NCBI GenBank assembly: GCA_026400075.1
Contig: JAPLPS010000070.1
Location: 1 to 52,072 of the forward strand
Reading direction: 5' to 3'
Source of the DNA: Polaromonas sp.
Lineage (GTDB): Bacteria; Pseudomonadota; Gammaproteobacteria; Burkholderiales; Burkholderiaceae_C
DNA: 52,072 bases
Made by a program: the position numbers and the translations under genes. Positions 1-8,830 of this stretch are shown one piece after another. The stretch's first letter is position 1, and every line of letters begins with the position of its first letter. A model generated the notes under the pieces. It did no database searches and was not told the origin of the DNA. It saw nothing but the letters and a program-made list of their open reading frames with translations.

Positions 1-2
1 AC

Positions 3-152
3 GAGCAGATGTTTGGCCTGAAACTCGCTTTTGACGCCAAGGGGCTGCTCAACCCCGGCAAGGTGATCCCGACGCTGCACCGCTGCGCCGAGTACGGAAA
101 AATGCTGGTGCGCGGCGGGAAGATCGCGCACCCCGATTTGCCGCGCTTTTGA
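3..152 (+). CDS. C-terminal end of FAD-linked oxidase (GlcD-like), truncated by window start
   Basis: Partial frame EQMFGLKLAFDAKGLLNPGKVIPTLHRCAEYGKMLVRGGKIAHPDLPRF*; the FD.KGLLNPGKV.P motif is typical of the GlcD C-terminus. Confidence 0.8.
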   Translation, partial: EQMFGLKLAFDAKGLLNPGKVIPTLHRCAEYGKMLVRGGKIAHPDLPRF

Positions 153-218
153 CGCGCATGACCCACAGCGTCTGCGCTTTCGGCCTGAAAAGGTCTCATC
201 CATGAGAGGTTTTCTGCC

Positions 219-608
219 ATGAACGGATTGCACGGGCTGGCCTGGCTGCTGGTGTTTCAATCAGTCGGCGAGCTGCTGGCGCGGGGCCTGCATTTGCCGC
301 TGCCCGGCCCGGTTATCGGCATGATGCTGCTGATGGGCGCGCTGCACTGGCGCGTGGTGCGCGAGCCGGTTGCTATATGCGCGGGCTTTTTGCTGTCGCA
401 CCTTTCGTTACTCTTTGTGCCGGTTGGCGTGGGCGTAATGACGCATCTTTCGCTGGTAAGCCAGTACGGCTTGCGCATGCTGGCGGTGCTGGTGCTGTCC
501 ACGCTGGCGGGCCTGGGCGTGACGGCGCTGACGCTGTACGGGCTGCGCGAGCGCCCCGACGTCGCTGGTTCCGGCCAGCCGCCAAAAGACGGAGCGCCCG
601 ATGCCTAA
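219..608 (+). CDS. CidA/LrgA family protein
   Basis: 129 aa hydrophobic ORF with PGPVIGMMLL motif, overlapping an LrgB-like ORF. Confidence 0.85.
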   Translation: MNGLHGLAWLLVFQSVGELLARGLHLPLPGPVIGMMLLMGALHWRVVREPVAICAGFLLSHLSLLFVPVGVGVMTHLSLVSQYGLRMLAVLVLSTLAGLGVTALTLYGLRERPDVAGSGQPPKDGAPDA

Positions 609-1326
609 ATTTGTCGAACTGTGGATTTACCTCTCGGCCACGCCGCTGTTCGGTTTGACCGCCACGCTGGTGGTCTATCTGGCGGCGCAGGCGGCTTATA
701 AGCGCAGCGGCTACGCGTCCTGGGCCAATCCGGTGCTGCTGTCGGTGCTGACGCTGGCCTGCACGCTGCTGGCGACGGGCGTGTCGTATCCGACTTATTT
801 TGCCGGCGCGCAGTTTATTCACTTTCTGCTCGGGCCTGCCGTGGTGGCGCTGGGCTGGCCGCTGTGGCTGCGCCGCGCCGAGCTGCGCCAGCGCTGGGGC
901 CGCTTGTTAATCGCGGCGCTGGCGGGCGGCAGCGTGGCTTCCGTCAGCGCGCTGGCGCTGGGCTGGCTGCTGGGCTTGCCGCATGAAGTGATTTTGTCGC
1001 TGGCGCCCAAATCCGTGACTGCGCCGGTGGCGATGGGCATTGCCGAGCAGATCGGCGGCATTCCGGCGCTGGCGGCGGTGTTTGCGGCGATTACCGGCCT
1101 GATTGGCGCGCTGGGCGCCAAATACCTGTTTGCCATTTTGCGCATTCCTGACGATGCCGACGGCCAGGCAGCCAGAGGCTTTGCGCTGGGCACCGCCGCC
1201 CACGGTATCGGCGCAGCCAGCGCGATGCAGGCCAACGCCGACGCGGGCGCTTACGCCGGGCTGGCGCTGGGGCTGCAGGTGGTGCTGGCCTCGCTGCTGC
1301 TGCCGCTGGCGTTCAAGGTGTTTTAA
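601..1326 (+). CDS. LrgB/CidB family protein
   Basis: 241 aa; LAPKSVTAPVAMGIAEQIGG and GTAAHGIGAASA motifs of LrgB. Confidence 0.9.
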   Translation: MPKFVELWIYLSATPLFGLTATLVVYLAAQAAYKRSGYASWANPVLLSVLTLACTLLATGVSYPTYFAGAQFIHFLLGPAVVALGWPLWLRRAELRQRWGRLLIAALAGGSVASVSALALGWLLGLPHEVILSLAPKSVTAPVAMGIAEQIGGIPALAAVFAAITGLIGALGAKYLFAILRIPDDADGQAARGFALGTAAHGIGAASAMQANADAGAYAGLALGLQVVLASLLLPLAFKVF

Positions 1327-1347
1327 GCGCTGAATTTGAAGAAGACT

Positions 1348-1869
1348 TCAGACAACTGGCGGGCCTGGTTTATCCAGCAAGGCCGATTTGGGGCTGGCTC
1401 CCGGCGTGGTCAGCGTGATGTCACCGGCAATCTGGCCGCCGTCTTCGACCACCAGCTTGCCGTAGCGTATCGTTCCCGTCACCTTGCCGGTGGCGTAAAT
1501 CATCAGTTTCTGGCGCACCGTCAGGCTGCCGTCAAATTCACCCCGGATTTCGGCCTGCTCGACTTCGGCCACGCCCTTGAAAGCGCCCTGCTCGGTGATC
1601 TGGATGACGCGTGAATTCATCGTCGCCTCGACCAGGCCTTCAACCATCAGCGTGTCGCAGTCGGTGATTTCGACGCCCTTGAGCTTGATGTTCGGGCCGA
1701 CCATCAGCCGACTGCCGCCTTCTTTGATGGTGCTGCTGAAAGCTGCGGCGTCACCGGCAGATTTGAGCGAGCCTGGGCTGGATAGACCGGAACCACCGTA
1801 ACTATTCACTGCAGCGGGACGGGCAACTGCCTGGGCCTCGTCTCGTTTGCCAAAAAACGGTGTTGCCAT
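1348..1869 (-). CDS. Bactofilin (polymer-forming cytoskeletal protein)
   Basis: IKLKGVEITDCDTLMVEGLVEATMNSRVIQITEQGAFKGVAEVEQAEIRGEFDGSLTVRQKL beta-helical repeats; start set at MATPFFGK. Confidence 0.85.
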   Translation of the reverse strand: MATPFFGKRDEAQAVARPAAVNSYGGSGLSSPGSLKSAGDAAAFSSTIKEGGSRLMVGPNIKLKGVEITDCDTLMVEGLVEATMNSRVIQITEQGAFKGVAEVEQAEIRGEFDGSLTVRQKLMIYATGKVTGTIRYGKLVVEDGGQIAGDITLTTPGASPKSALLDKPGPPVV

Positions 1870-1977
1870 GTCTGTTTCCCTTGAAAAAATCGGATGGTAC
1901 GTCGCCACTTGCTTAAAAGATGGGCGCCCATGCAAGAGAGGTAACAAAATTAACTGAGCTGGCGCGCGCTGCCACCA

Positions 1978-2313
1978 TCAGCCGTGCAGGCCGCTGGCTG
2001 AGCGCTGCCCGCCCTCCCCGAGCGTGCTCCATTGGGGCGATGGGCTCTCGGCGTGGCTGCTGTCGGCCAGGCCAAGATCAAACACCAGCACGACCTCCCC
2101 GCCAAAGCGCCCGACGCCCAGCGCCCGCATCAGCATCTGCTCCTTTTCCGGGCTGTCCAGCCGCAAAAAACAAATCGCCTGCCGGGTTCCCTCGTGAACG
2201 GAAGTCAGGACATCGAGCCGGGTGATCTTTCCGAATTTTTCACACAAACTGTGCAGCTCGGGCTTGAGCGTGGCGACATCAGGGCAATTCTGGAGCCTGT
2301 CAAGTGGGTTCAT
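1978..2313 (-). CDS. Conserved hypothetical protein, RRM-like small protein
   Basis: ~111 aa MNPLDRLQNCPDVATLKPELHSLCEKFGKITRLDVLT...CFLRLDS; pattern resembles an RNA-recognition fold. Confidence 0.55.
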   Translation of the reverse strand: MNPLDRLQNCPDVATLKPELHSLCEKFGKITRLDVLTSVHEGTRQAICFLRLDSPEKEQMLMRALGVGRFGGEVVLVFDLGLADSSHAESPSPQWSTLGEGGQRSASGLHG

Positions 2314-2800
2314 GGTGGATTTCCTCTGTTGGGTGGGAGCTGATTTTTTTGGCGGCACTTTGAGTGTGCGCGGCTGCCATAAGGTATTGCTTACCCCTAG
2401 TTACCCCCGTTGATGTACGGCAACTCAAGCAGCGTTGAAAAAAATGGCCTCTTCCTGCGCCAAAAATGGCCCCGAAAACGCTGCCAATTGCGCTTCCGGC
2501 GGGCACGAAACCCCTTGGGGCTCCGCCCCCCGGACAGCCCAAAATACCGATCAGTTGATATGGCACAACAGCAACCGAACTGACTCCCGCCCGTCCGGCC
2601 CAGCTGGCGCGCAGCGCTTATAGACTGTGCGCATGCAAACCCGCCGCGAACCACAACACCGCGCACGGCGGCGGGTCGCGGTGATTGACTTTTTTACTTC
2701 ATGCAACGATTTTTTTGAGGAAAAAACGATCCCATGAGAAGAAAACTCCCTCTGCTTTTCGCTGTCCGCCCGGCCTGCACACCGGCAAGCGGCCCACACC

Positions 2801-5371
2801 TTGGCCCCGGCAGGCCCGCCAGAAACAATTCATGTAACGGTGAGCAGCGTGATTGACGCCCGGTTACAGGTGCTGAAAAATCCTCTGCCATCGGCCGCTG
2901 CCAGCACGACTCTGAGCGGCCAGATGCCTTGCGCGGCGCTGCCGCAGGCCAGCCTGCTGCTCATGACCGAGCGCACAGCGCGCATCGGCAGCTGGAGCCT
3001 GACGCTGGCGCAGCAGCAATTGCAGCATTCGCGCCAATGCGCCGCCATCCTGGCCCTGCCGCCGGGCACGCCGCTGACGCTCAAGGCGCTGGTGGCACGC
3101 TTCACGCCCGAAGCGGGCGAGCGGCTGAGCGCGCTGCTGCAGGCCTGCAGCCACGACGCAGCGCCTTTTGACGAGGAAATGCAGCTGCTCGCCCCGGCCG
3201 GGGATTGCCAGTGGGTGCGCGCCGTGGGCCAGGCCGTGCGCAGCGAGGACGGCCAGATCACCGGCCTGCAAGGCGTGCTGCAGGACATTTCGGCGCAAAA
3301 GCAGGCCCAGAGCGACACCGTGCGCCTGACCATGCGCCTGAGCACCACGCTAGCCAGCATCACCGAGGCCTTTGTCACGCTGGATCGCCAGTGCGCCTTC
3401 ACCTACCTGAACCCGGAAAGCGAGCGCCTGCTGCAGCGCCCGGCGGGCGAACTGCTGGGCCAGAAAGTCTGGAAAGATGCGAACCAGGGCGTCGGCCAGC
3501 GCCTCAAGCAGCAGCTCGAAAACGCCCTGGCCAGCGACCGCCGCACCGAGTTCGAGGATTTTTACCCGCACCTGGGCCGCTGGCTCGAAGTGCGCGCCTA
3601 CCCGTTCGCCGAAGGCCTGGCGGTGTACCTGCGCGATGTCACGAAGCGACGCAGGGCGCAGGAGCAGCAAATGCTGCTGGAGACCTGCGTGTCCCGGCTC
3701 AACGACATCGTGCTGGTCGCCGAAGTCCGCAGCGCCAGCCTGCCCCACATCGTGTTTGTCAACCACGCCTTTGAACACCACACCGGCTACAAGCGCCACG
3801 AGGTGCTCGGCCAGACGCCGCAGCTGCTGTTCAACCCCGACACCGCGCCCGGCGAGCTCGAACGCATGGCCGCCACGTTGCAGCACCAGCGCCATATTCA
3901 CCGCGAGGTGCTGATTTACCGAAAAAACGCCAGCAGCTTCTGGCTGGAGCTGGAAATCGTGCGCGTGCGCGCCCCGACCGGCGAGCTGACCCACTGGGTC
4001 GCCGTGGGCCGCGACATCACCCAGCGCAAGAACGCCGCCGACGCCATCCACCACATGGCTTTTTACGATGCACTCACGTCGCTGCCGAACCGCCTGCTGC
4101 TGCTCCAGCGGCTCGAACACCTGCTGACCCAGAACGCCCAGACCCGCACCCAGGGCGCGCTGATGTTCATCGACGTGGACAAGCTCAAGGTGCTCAACGA
4201 CACGCTGGGCCACGCGCATGGCGACCGGCTGCTGCAGCAGGTGGCCATTCGCCTGAGCAGCTGCGTTCCCAAGACCGACACCGTGGCGCGTCTGGGCGGC
4301 GACGAGTTCGTCATCATGCTCAACAACCTGGGCGACGATCCCGGCGCCGCCGCCCGCCGGGCGCGCAGCCTGGCCGACAGGGTGCTGATGCAGCTGCGCG
4401 AACCCTTCGATCTGATTGGCCACCAGCACTACACAACTTCCAGCATTGGCGTGACGCTGCTCAATGGCCAGCACGACAACGTCGGCGATGTGCTCAAGCA
4501 GGCCGATCTGGCGATGTACCAGGCCAAGGCCAGCGGGCGCAACGCCGTGTGCTTTTTTGATCCCGAAATGCAGCAGGCGATCAACGCCAGCGCCGCCGTC
4601 AGCACCGAGCTGCATATCGCCCTGCGCGAACACCAGTTCCGGCTGCACTACCAGCCCCAGGTGAACCGCCAGGGCCGCCTCGTCGGCGTCGAGGCGCTGC
4701 TGCGCTGGCAGCACCCGACGCGCGGACTGCTGGCACCGGATGCCTTCATCCCGATGGCCGAAGAAAGCGGCCTGATCCTGCCGCTGGGCCACTGGGCGCT
4801 GAAGACGGCCTGCGAACAGCTGGCCGCCTGGTCGCGCTGGCCGCTGGCCTCCAGCCTGAGCATGGCAGTCAATGTCAGCGTCTGCCAGTTCCGCCACCCC
4901 GAGTTTGTCGAGCGGGTGATGGCCGAAATCGAGCGCACCGGCATCCGCCCGCAGCGCCTCAAGCTCGAACTGACCGAAAGCGTGCTGGCCGACGGCATGG
5001 AGATCACGCTGGCCAAAATGGGCACGCTCAAGGCAATGGGCGTGACGCTGGCGCTGGACGATTTCGGCATGGGCTACTCGTCGCTGTCGCTGCTCAAGCG
5101 GCTGCCGCTGGATCAGCTGAAGATCGACCGCAGCTTTGTCAGCGATGTGCTCAGCGACCGCAACGACGCAGCCATCTCGCGCACCATCATCACGCTGGCG
5201 CACAGCCTGAACCTGCAAGTCGTCGCCGAAGGCGTGGAAACCCAGGCCCAGCGCGACTTTCTGCTCAACGAAGGCTGCGACCTGTTCCAGGGCTTTTTGT
5301 TTGCCGAGCCGCTGACGCTGCAGGCGCTGGAGGCCTATCTGGTGGCGCAGGCGGCGCGCAGCCACCACTGA
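2801..5371 (+). CDS. PAS-containing diguanylate cyclase/phosphodiesterase (GGDEF-EAL)
   Basis: PAS segments, RLGGDEFVIML, EALLRWQHP, DDFGMGYSSLSLLKRLPLDQLKIDRSFV; exact start uncertain. Confidence 0.93.
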   Translation: MAPAGPPETIHVTVSSVIDARLQVLKNPLPSAAASTTLSGQMPCAALPQASLLLMTERTARIGSWSLTLAQQQLQHSRQCAAILALPPGTPLTLKALVARFTPEAGERLSALLQACSHDAAPFDEEMQLLAPAGDCQWVRAVGQAVRSEDGQITGLQGVLQDISAQKQAQSDTVRLTMRLSTTLASITEAFVTLDRQCAFTYLNPESERLLQRPAGELLGQKVWKDANQGVGQRLKQQLENALASDRRTEFEDFYPHLGRWLEVRAYPFAEGLAVYLRDVTKRRRAQEQQMLLETCVSRLNDIVLVAEVRSASLPHIVFVNHAFEHHTGYKRHEVLGQTPQLLFNPDTAPGELERMAATLQHQRHIHREVLIYRKNASSFWLELEIVRVRAPTGELTHWVAVGRDITQRKNAADAIHHMAFYDALTSLPNRLLLLQRLEHLLTQNAQTRTQGALMFIDVDKLKVLNDTLGHAHGDRLLQQVAIRLSSCVPKTDTVARLGGDEFVIMLNNLGDDPGAAARRARSLADRVLMQLREPFDLIGHQHYTTSSIGVTLLNGQHDNVGDVLKQADLAMYQAKASGRNAVCFFDPEMQQAINASAAVSTELHIALREHQFRLHYQPQVNRQGRLVGVEALLRWQHPTRGLLAPDAFIPMAEESGLILPLGHWALKTACEQLAAWSRWPLASSLSMAVNVSVCQFRHPEFVERVMAEIERTGIRPQRLKLELTESVLADGMEITLAKMGTLKAMGVTLALDDFGMGYSSLSLLKRLPLDQLKIDRSFVSDVLSDRNDAAISRTIITLAHSLNLQVVAEGVETQAQRDFLLNEGCDLFQGFLFAEPLTLQALEAYLVAQAARSHH

Positions 5372-5513
5372 GTGGCCGAAAGGCGACGTATTCAGCCACC
5401 TTGTGGAATTCGGCTCAAGTACCTGATGGGTATTACTTTTTTCTACACATACGTAGATATTTCAACCCAACATCCATCAGTTACGATAGTTGAGCAACAC
5501 CCACAGGATCGGA

Positions 5514-5906
5514 ATGGCATTTTCACCAAACATGAAGGCAGCAGCCCAAAGACACTTGAACGCTGCAGAAGAATTGAACGCAGGGCATCGTCGTGATGTT
5601 GCTGGCTACTTATACGGAATAGCGGATGAATGTGCTATCAAGGCCATGATGATTGACGTGGGCTTTCGACCTACCGGTGCTCGTGGCGACCCTTTTTATC
5701 TGCACTTTCCTCATTTACGTACTGCACTTCTTGACAGTCTGGAAGGCAGGAGAGCAGCTCCGCTGAGCCACTTCGCCATGGACGCTTCATTTTTTAGCCA
5801 TTGGGCCATTGATATGCGCTACTGCAAAGGCGATGAAATATTGGCTGCATGGGTGGAAAGCTGGGCAGGCCAAGCGCGACAAACGGTTGCTTCAATCGGA
5901 ACTTAA
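5514..5906 (+). CDS. Small HEPN-like protein, first gene of a three-gene cassette
   Basis: AAQRHLNAAEELNAGHRRDVAGYLYGIADECAIKAMM resembles HEPN helices; ...WAIDMRY... near the C-terminus; ATG at 5514 preceded by AGGATCGGA. Confidence 0.6.
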   Translation: MAFSPNMKAAAQRHLNAAEELNAGHRRDVAGYLYGIADECAIKAMMIDVGFRPTGARGDPFYLHFPHLRTALLDSLEGRRAAPLSHFAMDASFFSHWAIDMRYCKGDEILAAWVESWAGQARQTVASIGT

Positions 5907-5915
5907 AGGACTTTT

Positions 5916-7295
5916 ATGACTGTTCGATTTGACGACAGCCTTCCCGCACTTGTATCAGTTATTGAAGCTGGATTTGGTAGCGCTGCACTTGCGGACGGTG
6001 TTGCTGTGCGTGACATCACGGGCCGCCTTGCATTCGTGCTTCCTACCGAGTTTGACGCTGAACTTGTCGAGCGTATCGGGAAACTTCTGCAAGAAGCGCT
6101 AGGCCCCTATGCGCGCAGTGATCGCCTGCTAGTGGCCTCCACCGACTTCGGCGCAGAAGCGTTGCTGACAGCGCCATCGGTTTTATCAGTCAGCGTCACC
6201 GGCCGAAGCATACGGTTGATAGATCGACGGCTGGTTGGCGCAGACTGGCTGCGCACACCCGCAAAGAAGGCGTTGCCGCCACCCCGTTTCGTTTTTGCAA
6301 GTCTGAAGGGCGGCGTTGGCAGATCAACAGCCTTGGCCATAACGGCCGCTCATTTAGCATCTACCGGGAAACGCGTATTGACCATAGACCTTGATATGGA
6401 GGCGCCGGGACTCGGTTCATTGTTACTCGACGATGGCACTTTGCCCGAGTTTGGACTCATTGATGCGCTCGTCGAAAATGGACTGGCACCATTGGATGAA
6501 ACATTCTTAGCCGACCTTGTCGGCCCTTCTGATCTCGCAGACCGGCGTGGACAAATAGACGTTATTCCTGCGTTTGGGCGGCGCTCTATCAACAATCCGG
6601 GCGACGTGCTTTCAAAGATTTCCCGTGCGTACACGGAAGATATCCGACCAGATGGCAGTATGGCGTCAATTCTTGATCAGATAAGCGATCTGGTTGACCG
6701 CTTTTCCGACCCTATGCGCTATGACGCCATTCTTATCGATGCACGCGCTGGATTGCATGAAACCACTGCAACGGCAATTCTTGGTTTAGGTGCAGAGGTC
6801 TTTCTCTTTGGTTTGGATGAGCGTCAAACCTTTCAAGGCTACGCAGCATTACTTGGTCATTTGGGGCGTTTTGCTAAATCTTCTACAGACGAAGTTCCAG
6901 AATGGTTGGGCAGGTTGTCCATGATTCAAGGCAAGGCTCCTGCTGATGCCAGTGCCAGAGATGCGTTTGCGGAAAAATGCAAACAGCTATTTATTGACAC
7001 TGGACTAGAACCGCTCAGTTCACCACCAACTATTGAACCTCGCCCTGCCGCCGGATCTTTTAGTAATGTTCCATGGGACGACGAACAGAACGATGAGGAT
7101 GTTTTACCCAAGGAACTTCGCGTTTTTCGAGAGCCAGTGGCAATTTTGAATAACGAGCAATTCATGCAGTTTGATCCTCGACAAAAAAGAAATTTACTTT
7201 CGGCAGAGGTTTATCGATCCTCCTACAGCATGTTTTTAGATCGTGTGAATGAATCGTTCCCTGAGTCGAAGAAAATTGATCATGCTGCAAACTGA
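5916..7295 (+). CDS. ParA/MinD-like P-loop ATPase with KGGVGR variant Walker A
   Basis: FASLKGGVGRSTALAITAAHLASTGKRVLTIDLDMEAPGLGSLLL; DAILIDARAGLHETTA Walker B region; ~130 aa N-terminal extension. Confidence 0.85.
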   Translation: MTVRFDDSLPALVSVIEAGFGSAALADGVAVRDITGRLAFVLPTEFDAELVERIGKLLQEALGPYARSDRLLVASTDFGAEALLTAPSVLSVSVTGRSIRLIDRRLVGADWLRTPAKKALPPPRFVFASLKGGVGRSTALAITAAHLASTGKRVLTIDLDMEAPGLGSLLLDDGTLPEFGLIDALVENGLAPLDETFLADLVGPSDLADRRGQIDVIPAFGRRSINNPGDVLSKISRAYTEDIRPDGSMASILDQISDLVDRFSDPMRYDAILIDARAGLHETTATAILGLGAEVFLFGLDERQTFQGYAALLGHLGRFAKSSTDEVPEWLGRLSMIQGKAPADASARDAFAEKCKQLFIDTGLEPLSSPPTIEPRPAAGSFSNVPWDDEQNDEDVLPKELRVFREPVAILNNEQFMQFDPRQKRNLLSAEVYRSSYSMFLDRVNESFPESKKIDHAAN

Positions 7296-8745
7296 TTTCA
7301 AAGCCTTACGCGATGCAATTTCCTCCATTCCTGCTGATGTATCGAATGATGCTGTAGGTGAATATGCGCCAAAATTGCAAGATATCTTTGCACCAGAAAC
7401 GCATGCAGCCGCCCTCGCCCCTGGAGTACCGATTGTGGTTGGATCACGAGGGGCTGGCAAAAGCTTCTGGTCAGGCGTTTTGGGTCAGGACGAAACACGC
7501 CATGCAGCAGCCACAGCCTATCCGAATCTTGGCCTAGATCGAGTTCAGGTAGGTTTTGGTTTCACAGGTGCTGTCGGTGGCAGCGAAGGCGTCACGCCTG
7601 AAATGCTCAATTCATACGTCGGGACTAATGCGACGCCAGACGAAGCAAAGGGTTTTTGGTGGGCCACGATACTGCGCGCAGCCATCAAAGGAGCAGGCGA
7701 GACGCCCCTCAGTTTCAAGGACGCTGTACGAATGGCTTTCGACTGGGAGGAACGAAACAAGTCACTGGATAGATTAGAAAAACATTATCAAGATCAAAAC
7801 ACAACATTTCTAGTTGTTTATGACGCCTTGGACACGGTAGCTACTACATGGCCAAGGAGGCGACTCCTGACCGAGGCACTACTGGAAATCGTTTGGGCCA
7901 TGCGCGCCTATCGCCGGATCAAGGTCAAGTTATTTCTTCGGCCAGATCAAATTGATGATGATGCGCTGCGATTCGTCGAATTACCTAAATTACGTAGTGG
8001 CGCCATTCTTCTAAAATGGTCTGGCGCAGATTTATATGGACTTCTTTATTCCCGGTTGATTTTATCGCAGCTTGACCCGACCAAAAATGCATTCGATCAG
8101 CTACTGCGAAGTCTCAACATACCAAGCGCTAATCAAGAAATGATCCTAGCCCGACAATGGGCGCTTGCTCATAACATTGAAAACCAATCGCGTGTCATGG
8201 CTGTTCTGGCAAGTCCGTTCATGGGAGATGGTCCGAATGGTTTTAAAAAAGGCAAGACATACGGTTGGCCGATAGAACATCTTGCCGATGCTTTTTCCGA
8301 AGTAACACCGAGAAGCTTTTTAGGACTAATGATTGCAGCATCAAAATTTGGAGGTATTCCTGAGGATCGGGCCATTACATCCGAGGGTATTCGTCATGGA
8401 TTGAGAGCAGCTTCAAAAACCCGTGTAGATCAACTACATCAAGAATTTCTCTGGATTAAGGGAGTACTCGCCCCGTTGGCAGGCTTACTGCTTCCACAGG
8501 CCGAAGAAGAAGTTTTTAAAGCATGGCGCAAGACAAATACATTGGCTCAATTAATTATGGACGCCGAGAATAACAAATACCTTCCACCCTTTGAGATCAC
8601 CAAATCAAACAGTGAGCGAGATATATTTTTAGCATTGGAAAGAATTGGCGTAATGTTCAGTCGCAAAGATGGACGCCTAGACATGCCCGACTTATTTCGA
8701 GTAGCTGCCAAGCTTCTAAAAAAAGGGGGGACGGCACCCGCCTGA
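7282..8745 (+). CDS. Large P-loop ATPase, third gene of the cassette
   Basis: VVGSRGAGKSFWSGVL Walker A, TTFLVVYDALD Walker B-like, VKLFLRPDQID; start MLQTDFKAL overlaps the preceding gene by 14 bp. Confidence 0.75.
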   Translation: MLQTDFKALRDAISSIPADVSNDAVGEYAPKLQDIFAPETHAAALAPGVPIVVGSRGAGKSFWSGVLGQDETRHAAATAYPNLGLDRVQVGFGFTGAVGGSEGVTPEMLNSYVGTNATPDEAKGFWWATILRAAIKGAGETPLSFKDAVRMAFDWEERNKSLDRLEKHYQDQNTTFLVVYDALDTVATTWPRRRLLTEALLEIVWAMRAYRRIKVKLFLRPDQIDDDALRFVELPKLRSGAILLKWSGADLYGLLYSRLILSQLDPTKNAFDQLLRSLNIPSANQEMILARQWALAHNIENQSRVMAVLASPFMGDGPNGFKKGKTYGWPIEHLADAFSEVTPRSFLGLMIAASKFGGIPEDRAITSEGIRHGLRAASKTRVDQLHQEFLWIKGVLAPLAGLLLPQAEEEVFKAWRKTNTLAQLIMDAENNKYLPPFEITKSNSERDIFLALERIGVMFSRKDGRLDMPDLFRVAAKLLKKGGTAPA

Positions 8746-8830
8746 CGCGTTTAGTTACATCAATCAAATTCTCCTGCGAACTGATTGTTCGCCACAAGCG
8801 GCAAGCGGCAGGCGCCTAATTTCTGGCGCC

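Noticed and set aside
3350-5368. 672 aa minus-strand ORF opposite the GGDEF-EAL gene
   Set aside because: Exact antisense of a clear PAS-GGDEF-EAL gene; low-complexity H/Q/R/A/V composition typical of antisense translation in high-GC DNA.
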